A stretch of 64,000 nt of DNA, from the NCBI GenBank assembly GCA_930367215.1, contig OV884058.1:200216208-200280207 (forward strand), read 5' to 3'. A program made the position numbers and the translations under genes. Position 1 is the stretch's first letter; each line of letters starts with the position of its first letter. This document shows positions 21,201-32,477 of the stretch, piece after piece. Below the pieces are notes generated by a model. It ran no database searches, was not told the DNA's origin, and saw only the letters and a list, made by a program, of their open reading frames with translations. Origin of the DNA: Pollenia angustigena. Lineage: Eukaryota; Arthropoda; Insecta; Diptera; Polleniidae.

Positions 21201-22911
21201 CCCATTAAGGCCCGAGCCATGATCCCGTTGAGTTATAATGACGAAACTTTTAAAATTGTATTGTTTATACCTAAATAAGAAAGAAAACAAATTTTGGGCA
21301 AATCGGATAAGTGGAAGCCCAGAAAACCCACGTTGCGAAAACGCAACGTTGGGCCTTAACGATATAAAAATTAAGCACATTTGCAAACATTTTAAATTAA
21401 AATTTTTTATTCACGTCTTTAGGAAAAAATAAATTAATTCATACACATTTCATTTTTAATTCAATTATGATATGTTCCAAAGCACTTTGGGTGCACTCTA
21501 CGTCACATTTCTCACGTTTGTAATTGATTGGTCCATTATTTACCATAGGCCCCATATAAAGCCCATTCTCAAAAAACACTTTAGTAGTATAAAACCATAA
21601 CAAATAATTCTATTGTAATAAATTTTGTTCTGTCACAGTTTTATAATGATTAGAAATCACACTGTCAACTTTCGTAAAGATCGGTTCATAATTTACCACA
21701 GGTCCAATATAATGCCCACTCCTGAAATATCCTAGCTTTCAGTGGATGGTATCAAATATTTGGCATAGCCGAATATATCACTCTTACTGGTTTTTCTTTA
21801 ATATCCTGGGAGAGGATAATTTCACATTAATTGTTCGATTTTCTCTTATTGTTATTATTGAAGAACCCTGGGGGAAATTTGTGTCAATTGTTCCAACAGC
21901 CTGGTCCTGGGATTTGTAAAAATAGAACAAGGAGAACTTATCATCTAACTGGTATATTAAGAACAAAAAGGTTAAAAACTAATGAATTACAGTACATTCT
22001 TCACCGATAGTGTGACACTTTTTTGGGACTTTCTAAAATTGTATTCTTAAATCTAGTTCTGGGGACTTGTTTTATTGACATAATACTACATTGTATCGAA
22101 ATAATCTAACATTGTTATAATTAACACTAAACACGTTCATTGAGAATAGATGTTAGACTGGTCAAATAGTGTCAATTGACCAATGACAACCCCATGTTAA
22201 AGTGATATTTCTTATCTTATCACCAAAGACCTATCACGGGACTACTTTGGTGTAAGTTCGCTTTCCTTTAGGAAAATAACACATTTTGGGCATAAGAAAA
22301 AAAAAGAATTGTCATAGAGAATTTACCTTCTGCGAAATATCCTGCATTTTAAAAATTGGAAATTAGTTTGAAAAAGTTGAAAACATTATCGAAAATTTCA
22401 AAACACATAAATAACAACAACTTATAATTTACATACATACATGTTTTTATTATGCTGTTTTAAATAGCAAGTGATTGTATAAATATGTTTGAATTTTAAA
22501 ATTGTATATGATTTGTATATCGTTCAGGCCCAGTGTTGCGTTTTCGCATCACGGATATATACAATCATAAAAAAAGTCTCAAATGTCTACGATGATTGGA
22601 TTTTTCAGTAGAAATATTAATGTTCGTATGTTAGCTACCTTCTTCAGACGTTTCAGATAGGTATATTATATATTACTTTTTTTTTTTTTAAACTTTTTTC
22701 AAAAGTACCCAAAAAACAGGAAAAATTAAAAATTTAGATTAAAAATTTTTATAAAAAAATCTTATGTATGATACAAATCTAAAAACAGGTCGATTAGATA
22801 TTTAGTTAAATTTTATTTCACTGTGCTTTATAACACTATCACGTAACAACAAAATGCCTGAGGGGAGGTTTAAGTGAACGTTGCGAAAACGCAACGCAGG
22901 GCCTTAATGGG
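21201..22911. mobile_element. piggyBac-like non-autonomous element, TTAA duplication
   Basis: TTAA flanks at 21197-21200 and 22912-22915. TIRs are CCCATTAAGGCCC and GGGCCTTAATGGG. Both TTAA targeting and CCC-starting termini are hallmarks of piggyBac. Inside each end lies a palindrome CGTTGCGAAAACGCAACG. A type B repeat fragment (21525-21791) is nested in it. No transposase remains. Its right flank is the Penelope-like fragment at 22916. Confidence 0.85.
21525..21791. repeat. Type B repeat fragment nested in the piggyBac-like element
   Basis: Contains TTTACCATAGGCCCCATATA, GATCGGTTCATAATTTACCA and the terminal TTGGCATAGCCGAATATATC plus ACTCTTACTGG, matching the 3' part of the copy at 38366-39447. 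Confidence 0.75.
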
Positions 22912-22915
22912 TTAA

Positions 22916-23375
22916 GAAAGTTGGTAGCATGGGACTTGTACTGACGAAACGATAGGTCTAAGGGGAATTCCTGTTTTGTGGATTTTGGGTAATCCATATA
23001 TCCTAGGGGCTGTTGCAACAGGACAAGTTAATCGTCTTTTTTGCCAAACATCAATGCATTCATTTTTGTGTAATTCTAATATTATATTGTTAATCTTCTT
23101 TTGTAATTTAAGAGTTGGATCCTCTCTTAGTATGAGGTAAGTATTTCTATCTCCTAATAAATTTTCCATATTTTCCTTATACTTCCTTTTGTATAAAGCT
23201 ACAGTCTTATTGCCCTTATTGCCTGCCTTTATGATAATGATGTCTTTATGGTTTCTCAAGAATTGTCTTGTTTTATCAAACACCGTCAGTATAAATTTTT
23301 CCTTTGGTGTTTTTCTGCTTTTTCTCTTAAATCTTCATTTTCGCTAATATCTTGAATTTTTTTTTATTTTAGTTT
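22916..23375 (-). pseudogene. Penelope-like element, N-terminal RT fragment
   Basis: The minus strand encodes RNHKDIIIIKAGNKGNKTVA, CIDVWQKRRLTCPVATAPR and IYGLPKIHKTGIPLRPIVSS, the early RT motifs of Penelope-like proteins, then VPCYQLS and a TAA where LSKYI-like sequence would continue. Frameshifted sequence upstream (NEDLREKAEKHQRKNL) extends it to about 23375. The piggyBac-like TTAA insertion and TTCATT element lie at its downstream edge. It covers RT motifs missing from the fragment at 10.2-11.6 kb. Confidence 0.85.
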
Positions 23376-23752
23376 ATTATACTCACTAGCACTTATAAGA
23401 TTTATCTTGTTGTGCTAGATCACCAATAAATAAAATTACTAAATAAAAAAATAAAATTAAATTAATTACAATTAAATTTAAATTTCAATATGTATGTATT
23501 TATGAACTGTAACAATATTCTTCCAAAAGTCAATTGATTAATAGTTTAACTAAAAATAATATTCAAATTAATATTCATCTTACTTTATTTTACATTTCTG
23601 TATAGATGAAATGGTAATAAGCTAAATTTACATAATAAAAATGTATGGATTTTTAAATGGTTTTCAAACTTTTAACTTTACATACTTACTTCCGCTTCTA
23701 ATTTGCTATATTCTCTTTCTTAAATCAATAGATTTCATTAAATGGAAGCAAA
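23376..23752. other. Upstream region of cuticle-type gene 1
   Basis: AT-rich. The part from about 23585 (TTACTTTATTTTACATTTCTG) and the blocks TACTTACTTCCGCTTCTAAT and TATTCTCTTTCTTAAATCAA match the upstream region of the paralogue at 51.69-51.88 kb, so promoter-proximal sequence was duplicated with the gene. Confidence 0.6.
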
Positions 23753-23763
23753 TATATAAAATA
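23753..23763 (+). promoter_or_regulatory. TATA box of cuticle-type gene 1
   Basis: TATATAAAATA lies 73 bp before the ATG within AAGCAAATATATAAAATAAG, conserved at 51885-51895 in front of the paralogue. Transcription probably starts about 30 bp downstream, near AATTCAATCTTT. Confidence 0.7.
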
Positions 23764-23835
23764 AGCCGAATTTGTAAGATAAGACATTAACAAAAAGTAA
23801 TTCAATCTTTAAACACACAAAAAACTCATCCAAAA

Positions 23836-24419
23836 ATGGTAATTAAATCCAAAACTATGTAAAAATACTTTACAAAGTAAAATCTTAAAATTTGTTTATT
23901 CTTTGACAGAAAATCTTTATTGTTGCTCTTGTTTTATTTGCGAGCGTTTGCGCTAAGCCCGAATCAGGCTACGATTATCAACAACCTGCCCAATCCGCTC
24001 CAGTACAACAGTCTGTAGCAGCACCTGCACAAAGCTACATTCCCCCAGCTGCTTCTGCCCCAGCACCTGTACATCACCCAGCTCCTGCTCCAGCTCCTGC
24101 TCCAGCTCCTGCTCCAGCACCTGCTCCAGCTCCAGCTCCTGCTCCAGCACCTGCTCCAGCTCCAGCACCTGTACATCACCCAGCTCCTGCTCCAGCTCCA
24201 ATTCAACATCACGCAGCTGCTTCTTCCTCAGTAGCTGCTTCTGCCCCTGCCCCAGTTCAACACTCAGCTCCTGCACCAGCTCCAGTTCAACATCATGCAG
24301 CTGCCTCTGCCCCCGCTCCAGTTCTCCAACCTGCTCCAGCTCCTGCTCCAGCACCTGCCCAAGATCAAGGTTACCGATACAAGACCGTTCGTCGCGTAGT
24401 TTTCAGACGTCGTAATTAA
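23836..24419 (+). CDS. Ala/Pro-rich secreted cuticle-type protein, paralogue 1
   Basis: Exon 1 contributes only ATG (23836-23838), followed by GTAATT; the 71-bp intron (23839-23909) ends TTTGACAG. Exon 2 (23910-24419) is in frame. The product is about 170 aa: signal peptide MKIFIVALVLFASVCA, then KPESGYDYQQPAQSAP, a low-complexity body of PAPAPA runs with VHHPAP and QHHAAAS blocks, and basic C-terminus YRYKTVRRVVFRRRN. Signal peptide plus Ala/Pro/His repeats suggest an extracellular structural (cuticle or similar) protein; no chitin-binding R&R consensus is visible, so the exact family is open. The paralogue at 51968-52528 supports the start, intron and frame. Confidence 0.85.
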
Positions 24420-24503
24420 ACTGTCATCTTACCAAATACCATCCATATTTTCATTGAATTGTTGAACTCGCTTCAAACTGGCCCTCATTTGTTGTGAATT
24501 TTA

Positions 24504-24533
24504 AATAAAATTTTATAATGTTTAATTAATAAA
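24504..24533 (+). terminator. Polyadenylation signals of cuticle-type gene 1
   Basis: AATAAA occurs at 24504-24509 and 24528-24533, followed by TCTTGTGTTTTT. The same arrangement follows the paralogue at 52614-52643. Confidence 0.65.
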
Positions 24534-24561
24534 TCTTGTGTTTTTATGCATGTCAGCTAAG

Positions 24562-25684
24562 AAGGGATGCCAATCAGGATTGATTTTAGAAAATCCCGGG
24601 ATTTCGGGATTTTCGGGATAATTTTTAAATAACCAACACATTTTTTATTTACTTATGAAGTTTCAAATGGTATTATATATGGGCATTTCCTGGGGTCACG
24701 AACGTACGTTCGTACGCTTTTGATGTACAAATAATATAGAAAAACAAAACTTTTCCGAGCATTTTTTTTGCGATTCGATAGCATTTGGGCAGCTCTATGT
24801 TTAGTACAAAAGTTGGATTTCATCGTGTTTAAGTTTTCATAATAAGAGTTATAAACGTGTGGTCACGAACGTACTCAAAATAGAAGTCAACTTCGGCTGA
24901 CAGTAGTGAAATGTAAAAATCTGCGTAATGAAACGGAATTTTCAAAAGTGATTAATTTATTTTAAATGTGTATTAATGTAGGTCTCCATCCAGTATTTAC
25001 AAAATAAAATATCTCTCTTGGTTTTTGTTTAATTGGCTTATGTACCGGTCGCGAACGTACGATTTTTCCATGTGTTTTTTTTATTATTATCACCATGCAT
25101 TTTACCATAAATGTCTTCAAATTTCCTTAACAAAAAAACTTAATACTCCTTTTGCAATTGATTGTAATGGAGAGATAATGAAGAAAGAGTGTAAACATAA
25201 CATATTTCTTGCATGTAAAATAAGTATATAAAAATGTCTTTAGAAGTAGAAAATACAGGAAATTATAAAATTTTCCAGTTTCCAGACCAATTTCCTCAAG
25301 TAAAACAGCTCAGATATGCTAGGAAACCATTCTTTTATAAGAACAAAGTCTTTTTTTATAAAAATAAACAATAAAAGACGATGATAATCAACATTTTATT
25401 TTTTCGTCCTGGTAGACCATTCTGGGGAAATGCCCATATATATATTACTATAAAAGAGAAAAATAATAATTATAAAAATAAAAAATACAACTGAAAAATA
25501 ATTTTTAATAAATTTTTTTTGTATAAAGTATAAAAATTCAATAAAAACGAAAATTTTTGTACACAAAAGTTGATATATTAAAAATCCTGAAAAACCCCGG
25601 TATTAATAAAAATAAATCCCGGGATTCGGGATTTTTCAATCCCGAAAAATCACGGGATTCGGGATTTCCCGTTTGGCATCCCTA
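24562..25684. mobile_element. hAT-type non-autonomous element downstream of gene 1
   Basis: The 8-bp duplication CAGCTAAG lies at 24554-24561 and 25685-25692. TIRs are AAGGGATGCCAA and TTGGCATCCCTA. Subterminal CCCGGGATTTCGGGAT motifs repeat at both ends. The paralogous gene at 52.6 kb has CAGCTAA at the matching position with no insertion, a paralogous empty site. No transposase frame. Another TIR element (24681-25435) sits inside. Confidence 0.9.
24681..25435. mobile_element. Nested TIR element with GAACGTAC motifs
   Basis: Ends GGGCATTTCCTGGGG and TCTGGGGAAATGCCC are inverted. It lies in a TATATAT context, so the target is TA-rich and the duplication ambiguous. The motif TCACGAACGTAC recurs near 24696, 24863 and (as TCGCGAACGTAC) 25049, probably transposase-binding sites. 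No protein recognised. Confidence 0.75.
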
Positions 25685-25808
25685 CAGCTAAGCTTTAGCT
25701 TTAGGCAGTGTTGTCAATTCAGCTATTTGGTTGCTAAATTCATCAATGAAAAATCAGTTTAGCCTCAAGTCAATTTTATTTAGTTAACTTTCCTTTAAGT
25801 TTTTAAAC

Positions 25809-26355
25809 CAGTGTTCGAAAATAAACACTCAATATCGTTTCTTAATGTTCGGTTCGGTAGATTTGTGGAAAACACAAACGCTATTAGTGTTTGTGTAGAA
25901 AATCATTAAAAAAAATACCGTTTCCCTGTTAGTTATCTTTCGAACACAAAAATATTACTGTTTTTATCAAACTCAACAAAAGATGTGAACATTTAATTCC
26001 GTTCGGTTTTTTTTTTTTTGAAAATCCACAAACTTCAATGTGTTCGGTACGGCTCGTTAATGTTCGTCTCTTTTGGCCAGTAAAAAAAAACCAAACATTT
26101 TTTACAAAAACAAAATACACACACGAAAGAAACATTATAGAACATCAAAATATAATGTTTGTCTACAGTATAACTGCAATTGTTCTGTTTTTTAACGAAG
26201 AACCGAACATTATATAATGTTCGATTCTTTCTTGAAAATAGTTACGAACGGTATTAAGGGTTGTGTATGTCTACACAATCACTTAAAAAAATATATATCG
26301 TTCCTGGGTGTGTGAGCCGAACGTTAAATAATGCACTGTTTATTTTCGAACACTG
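25809..26355. mobile_element. hAT-type MITE, TTTTAAAC duplication
   Basis: TTTTAAAC at 25801-25808 and 26356-26363. TIRs CAGTGTTCGAAAATAAACA and TGTTTATTTTCGAACACTG. The motif AATGTTCG/CGAACATT recurs inside. No transposase. 8-bp duplication and CAGNG termini are diagnostic of hAT. Confidence 0.92.
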
Positions 26356-26363
26356 TTTTAAAC

Positions 26364-26548
26364 ATTTTTGCCAAAAAGATATTATAAACGCTGCATTAGG
26401 TGTGTTATAACGTTGAACTTTTCGATTGACTTTTACACAAAAAAATCTATATTATAGATAATTGAGTTTTTTTTAAAGATTTTTCTTTTGTTAACTTTAT
26501 TGTAACTTAATATGTGTGATGATGTAAGAAAAAATTTCTGATATGCAT
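26364..26548. other. Short AT-rich spacer
   Basis: Nothing recognised between the hAT MITE and the next TIR element. Confidence 0.4.
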
Positions 26549-26766
26549 ATGTGACAGCGCATAGAGAAAGGAACCAGTAAGGTAAAGGGAACAGTAAAAA
26601 CCAACTACACAAAACAAGAGGTAGGGACGACCTACGCGCGTTTTCAAGGGTGACCAACAAGGTTGAGATGTGTCGCTTTCAAATGAGACCAATACCAAAG
26701 ATACAAAGATTAAAATGGCTCTCCTGAACAAACCCCTGAGGTCCCTTTCTATTTTTCGCGTCACAT
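26549..26766. mobile_element. Probable MITE, ATATGYAT flanks
   Basis: Ends ATGTGACAGCGCATAGAGAA and the inverted TTCTATTTTTCGCGTCACAT, continuing AGGAACC/GGTCCCT. ATATGCAT and ATATGTAT flank it, an 8-bp duplication with one difference. No coding frame. Confidence 0.6.
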
Positions 26767-26774
26767 ATATGTAT

Positions 26775-27158
26775 GTAATTTCAGTATAATAAATCAAGTT
26801 TGTGAGTTATTTTTTAAATTGATGAGTTTTCTTGTTTAGTCAGGGCTCACACTAGAGTTGTCAGCCGATTAAGAATAATTCGATTAATCGATCAAACAAA
26901 CCCAAACTCTTGTTCGAATAATTTTAAAACGACAATTTTCGAATAACGAATAAATCGACTAATTAATGTTGATTAATCGAACAATTTTTTTTTTTTATTA
27001 AAAAAAAAATTAAATAAAAGCTTAGAGTTAGATTTGTTCTCATACGTTTTAAGTGATTTTATACAAAATGTAGAAAAGTTAAAAATATTGTTGCCATAAC
27101 CGTAGTACATTTAATTTCAAAAATTTATTTTATGTTCTTATTAAACAATTCTTAACAA
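26775..27158. other. AT-rich stretch with ATTAATCG motifs
   Basis: CAGGGCTCACACTAGAGTTG near 26841 could be a hAT-like end. It is followed by repeated ATTAATCG/CGATTAAT motifs that recur near 27745-27770 (and as AACCGATTAA near 37835). A decayed element of about 1 kb is possible but its ends cannot be fixed. Confidence 0.35.
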
Positions 27159-27332
27159 ACAATTGAGAAGGTGAGTTGCAAAACTGATTCGTTACAAAAT
27201 TAAAAATACAAGATGACAATTGATTATAATAGCGCTTTATGAGAAGAAATATACTAATTGTATCAATGCATGTCCTCTTCCATGATTTTAGCACGGGTAT
27301 GCATTGATTTTGCAACTCACGTTCTCAATTGT
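27159..27332. mobile_element. Small TIR MITE
   Basis: Left ACAATTGAGAAGGTGAGTTG and right CAACTCACGTTCTCAATTGT are inverted, extending through GCAAAA/TTTTGC. About 174 bp, non-coding. Target duplication unclear. Confidence 0.75.
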
Positions 27333-28097
27333 ATCAGCTGTTTTATTTTTAAATCAAACGTTAAAAAAATTTCAAGAATGGAGATTTTTCAATTTCGGTT
27401 GAAAAATTTAGAAATAAACAAAAAGCTTTAAAATAAAGAATTGATTTATATAAATTATATCTTGAAAGTAGAAAATGTGGTTATTGTATTATATTTTTTT
27501 TTTTAATTATATATGTAAATATATCTTTACGATTTGCGTAAGTGTCACAATATTACCATTGAAAACGATGTAGTGAAAGATAAACCAACGAGTAATATCG
27601 GATTATTAAGGAATGAAAGGTTTTACGATGCCTTTAAGTAATACAACAATATGGAGTTAAGATGAAAAATGTTATGCATCAAAACATGAAAGATTTTCCA
27701 TAGTATTTTTTTTGTAAACATTTTTTTTTTTTTTTGTTATTCTCATCGATTAATCGAATTAATCGAGGAGAACATGATATTCTTTTCTCACTTTGCACCA
27801 AAAATCTTAGAATTTCTGAAAGAATAATTTCAAAGTGTAAACCTAGCACTATTTAGTCGATTACCCGATGTAGCAAAATTTCTTATATTTTGTGGTATTA
27901 AAAATTTATTTTTTTTTTGTGTTTAGAAAAATACTATATATTTCCTTCTAGCAATAGTGTACAAAATCAGAAACTTAGGAATTCGAAAATACATTTTTTG
28001 CAGAAATTCATATGATGGCCTGACAATAAAAGAAACTTTCGATTGTAACACAAAAATATTTTAACAGAATTAACCGAAGCAATTATATGTTTATACT
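27333..28097. other. AT-rich spacer
   Basis: Contains CGATTAATCGAATTAATCG at about 27748 (see 26775-27158). No gene recognised. Confidence 0.4.
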
Positions 28098-29010
28098 AGC
28101 TTAAACCGCTGCGCTTCGCTACACTGCTTTAACCACTTCTTCAGTTGAGAGATGTTTAATATATGCATCCTATGGGAGGTATTTCCCCCCTGCGCCTACC
28201 CGTTTTATTTTTATTTACAAAAGTGTAGTATACCATAAGAGTGACTTCTACAAAGTTTGAACATTCTTACTATAACAGTTCTTAAGATATGCGATATTAA
28301 ACATTGGCGTCCTATGGGGGGTAAACTTCGCCCGCTGCTATTTTATTAAAATTTTGAGGCTCAGAAGATCCTACTACCAAAAGTTCAAGAACATCCGTAC
28401 AGTGGCTCTTAATTATATTTCTATCTATGAGGGGTACTGTTCCTCCTCTATCAACCCCGCCCATTTTTATATTGAAATTTAAAGTTAACCATAATAGTAG
28501 CTTTAACCAAGTTTGAAGACTCTCCCTTTAATAGTTCCTCAGTTGAGCGATAGTTAATATATGCATCCTATGGGAGGTATTTCCCCCCTGCGCCTACCCG
28601 CTTTATTGTTATATTCAATAGTGTAGTATACCATAAGAATGACTTCTACAACGTTTGAACATTCTCACTATAACAGTTCTTAAGATATGCGATATTAAAC
28701 ATTGGCATCCTATGGGGGGTAACACTTCCCCCGCTGCTATTTTATATCAATTTTGGGCTCAGAAGATCCTACTCCCAAAAGTTCAACAGAATGCGTGCAG
28801 CGGCTCTTAAGATATGCGATATTTAATATTGGCATCCAATGAGGAGTACCAATTCCCCTGCCCCTATCGAAAAAATAAGCAGCTTATTTTATTTTTAGAG
28901 CTCACGTGATGGTACTGTTAATATTTCAGGAAAATCGGTTCAGTAGTTTAGGAGGCTATAAGCCTACAAACAAACATACTAACATTTTTCATTTTTATAT
29001 ATATATATAT
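28098..29010. repeat. ~400-bp higher-order tandem repeat, left block
   Basis: GCATCCTATGGGAGGTATTT recurs at about 28163 and 28563. Within each ~400-bp unit three diverged ~133-bp subunits are visible, each with a GATAT..ATCCTATGGG- or CTATGAGGGG-like core followed by a C-rich patch. The block starts AGCTTAAACCGCTGCGCTTC and ends CATTTTTATATATATA. The same family continues at 33140-34320 beyond a DNA transposon. Non-coding. Confidence 0.8.
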
Positions 29011-30037
29011 AGAGCAATTCCATATGAAAACGATCAAAATTGGCAAATTTTTGGACGACCCCTCTCCGATTTTAAAATAAATAGTCTCAATCGATTGCCC
29101 AGCAAAAAAATAATGTACCTACATATTTTTTTTTTTTTTTTTTATAGTGACTGGTTTAGTGGTGGTGCACACCACTGTCATGTGACAAAATTGAAGAATT
29201 CTTCATAAGGGACCTCATTGAAAGTTGTTTTAAAAAAAACTACTAAAGCGATCGCAACGAGTGATAGCTCGTTGGAAAGGAATCAGGCTTTAATTGAAAA
29301 ATAAAATTTTCCTAATTTTTCTTAGAAATTTACCTTTAAATTTTCCCAAGAAAATTAAATTTTCCGATTTTCCACAGAAGCTCCTAAATTTTCCGGCTAA
29401 TTTTTTTTTTTTTTGGATTCCTCATAATTTTTGCTTTAAGAATCAGCAATAAAAAAATGGGCCCCGACTCCTTGTTTGGACAGGAGAAGAGCATTTAAGA
29501 GATCACCTTGTTAAAAATACATTTTACAGTTTATTTTACAGTTAAAAATACATTTATGAAGAAAAAATCTTTCTTATTTTGCTGCTTATACTTAATTACA
29601 ATATTTATTAAAAATTTCAATTGTCTTGGCATCATTATAAAATTAAAGTAACACCTAATTTTTACGATGATTTAAAAGACATGTCTTTTTTGTAGTTCAT
29701 TTTTAAAGAAACTTCCAAAAACATGTTAAATTTTCACAATGTTTCTTATTGTGTTTGATTTTTTTTTGTTTTCGTTAAATATGAATGTATGTACTGAATT
29801 TTTTTAAATTAAATTTGTTTATTTTTTTATATTTTAAAAAACAATTGTCATTTTGAAATAGAAATACAACATAAATTAAAAAACAAAATAAAGTACAAAG
29901 AGGAATGTCAAAAAAATCACAGAAAATACGATTCATGTCTTTTTTTCTACCCTGCTTACTTCTCTCCCCCGCTCGCTATCAAACTAAAAAAGACATGTTT
30001 CAAAAATAGGGGAAAAAATCATCATGAAAATTGGGTG

Positions 30038-32060
30038 TTACTTTAAATTTAGCACGTCGGCAGACGAAGAGTACCGCTTTACATTAATTGACATATCAGA
30101 AATATTTGGTATGAAGCAATGAAACTTTTGCGTTCCAGTTATAGTTTTGACATTATTATATCTGTTTTGAATTCGTCGCTCCATGGCATCGTGTTCTTTT
30201 TGAGTGCATAAAACTGTGTTAATGGCAATTTCCTTGCTTTGAATCCACGAAAACAAATGTTGTACATTTAAGATCTGGTCAGTATATGGCCTTTGCAAAC
30301 TTGCCTTAGTCGCCATGCGTTTTAGGGTTCCCCTTAACGCATCGCATGGGCCCTTACCGTGGGACGTCGCGGAAAAGTGCCACTCGACCTTGCAGTTTTG
30401 TTCTTCTTCAATTATGCAAAGATTGTAAAAATTTTTTTTATTCTTGTACTGAGAAGCCGCGCCGTCTGAGAAAAACGTTACTTTGTCGATTGCATCGAAT
30501 TTTGATCTTAAGAATTCAAACAGTTTCATTTTAAATAAATAAACGGACACATAATTATGAGCTAAACTCTCCGCGACAACAACAAGGCTTACGGTCTGTA
30601 GTTCGTTATCTTCGTTTTTGAAATAAATGCAAAAAGGATGTACCTTGCACTGGTCGTTTGCCCAGTGATAAGCCTGAATTTCATCCTGAACGAGAAAAGT
30701 GTAATTCTCGGCAAAGTCGCTTATCACAATGAATTCATTTTGGGCTAATTTCTCCTTACTTTCCTTTAGAAATTTCGATTGCATCTCGGATATGAAATGG
30801 TGCGCCTTCAGTTCATTCAACTTGAATCCGAATTCCTCGATGAATTCCGGAATCTGCTTTACCACGGTCTCAAGGGAACATCTGCCGCTGCTAATTATCC
30901 ACTGTTTGAAATGCACCTCCTGAATTAACAGCTGTTCAAACTTTTCCGCCAAATATTGCTCTAGCTCGTCAATCTTCGGACAATTGTCGCATTTGGACAG
31001 ATGACAATTTTCCGTGGGGTATGCGCACAACGACTTCGACAGGAGGTCCCTATATGGTTCAATTTCACCGTGAAATACTTTCAATTTCTTGCATGGAAAG
31101 AAAATTAATTTGATGTTTTGATGAAACATGCAAACGCAGACTGAATGCGTTCCGTGCCTGTCTAATGCCAGCACGCATTCTTTTGGTCATAGGATGGCAA
31201 ACTTAGAAAATCCCACTTTTTCTGCTGGGTATTTCTCATTGAACTGATGGTATGCTTCGGATAGATTACATAATAATAATCTGCGCTGCTTGTGTACTTT
31301 TTCTCCATCTTCACGTGTGATAACATAGTCACGTGTACCTGGGCAGGCGCGGCTGTTGTCATCATTGCAGTAAAAATCTTGAATCAATTTCATCGTTGCT
31401 TCGCTGAGGGTCCTTGAGCCAAATTTCTTGGTGGGAGTCGCCAATATGCCTTTCTGTCGAACTAATTCTTTGCTTCTTCTCGCGATGTAAAAAGATGTTT
31501 GAAACTGTTCAGAAATCTTGCGTATAGACCATGATTGAGGCAGCACAGATAAAATGAGATATTTCTCCGGAAAAGTGGTCGCTAAATTGAATTTTCTTTT
31601 CAACTGCTCAATCATTTGTTTGCCGTCATCAACGTCACCTGCTTGACTGCATTCGTTATCAGAGCCTTCATCAAATATTGTCGCGATTGCACTCATAACC
31701 TTGCCTTTTTTTCTCTTTCCTGTATGTTTCACTTCGCAACTTTCTTTCGCCTAAAGTGGTAATAGCCTCATTCAAAGGACTCAAAGACATATTGACCATC
31801 GGAATGTCTGCCTCACTATCAGATGAAACATTTTGTTCACTTGTCATTTCACTCTCGGATTGTGGCTGCATTTGTTTCAATGCATTTGCTTGTTGAGACA
31901 AATCGATTTTACACTTGGGGCAAATGAATTCTGCTTCTTCACCGTATTGTATATTTAATTCATTCATGTATCGCTTCGAAACACCAGTTAATTTTAATAC
32001 TTTTATCTTTTTCGAACGATGTCCACTCTTGTTAAACGGATTGCAGCAAAATTTATTCAT
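30038..32060 (-). pseudogene. DDE-type transposase-like protein with one frameshift and one stop
   Basis: Start ATG at 32060. The N-terminus has a Cys-rich patch (MNKFCCNPFNKSG, FICPKCKIDL). A frameshift near 31700-31735 leads to KVMSAIATIFDEGSDNEC. The frame continues through FPEKYLILSVLPQSWSIRKI to KFAIL, where an in-frame TGA replaces an Arg-like codon. It resumes PKECVLALDRHGTHSVCVC, then CPTENCHLSKCDNCPKIDEL-type Cys clusters, FIVISDFAENYTFLVQDEIQ, VTFFSDGAASQYKNKKNFYN and WHFSATSHGKGPCDALRGTL. The acidic residues in SDFAENY and FFSDGAASQ and a later Asp/Glu are candidate catalytic positions. This resembles widespread uncharacterised insect proteins. About 670 codons in total. Confidence 0.75.
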
Positions 32061-32311
32061 TTTACTTTAAATTGTCTTTACAGCTTCACTCTTTACTTTA
32101 CAAAAAAAAAACACTTTAACACTTTCACGTTTAGTATTCAACTGAAATTTGACTCAGAGTGTGTGAAGTATTTATATTTATTTTTTGGTCAAAAATAGGT
32201 AAAAAAAATAAGCGATATTTGCTTTTCTTTAATAGGAAAATTTGCGTGAACTACTGGTCATAAAATGTTTTTTAAAGAGGGACTTAATTGGTTACTGCCA
32301 ATAAGCCGACC

Positions 32312-32477
32312 ACAGGTCATAAAATGTTTTGCAAATTTTTTAAATTAACAGGTAATAAATATTTCGCCATATTTATGGAAAATCCGTGTTTTATGACTTG
32401 TTTCTGCACGTGTCATTTTAGGCGAAATATTTATTACCTGGTAATTTAAAAAATTTACAAAACATTTTATGACCTGT
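32312..32477. mobile_element. Hairpin MITE nested in the 4.1-kb transposon
   Basis: ACAGGTCATAAAATGTTTTG and CAAAACATTTTATGACCTGT are inverted, as are ACAGGTAATAAATATTTCGC and GCGAAATATTTATTACCTGG. It lies between the transposase start and the right arm. An extra GGTCATAAAATGTTTT copy sits at about 32256. Confidence 0.8.

Noticed and set aside
22640..22670. CTGAAGA on the minus strand as a hammerhead core
   Set aside because: No GAAA at suitable distance and no stems.
10230..23375. The two Penelope-like fragments as one element split by ~11 kb of insertions
   Set aside because: Strand and order fit, but about 60-70 residues are missing between them and neither junction matches the other. 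Two separate fragments is the simpler reading; only full-length copies could settle it.
23953..24354. Minus-strand Glu/Leu/Gln-rich open frames across the cuticle-type genes (also 52086-52457)
   Set aside because: They are the antisense of Ala/Pro codon repeats. The plus strand has signal peptide, splice sites, TATA box and polyadenylation signals.
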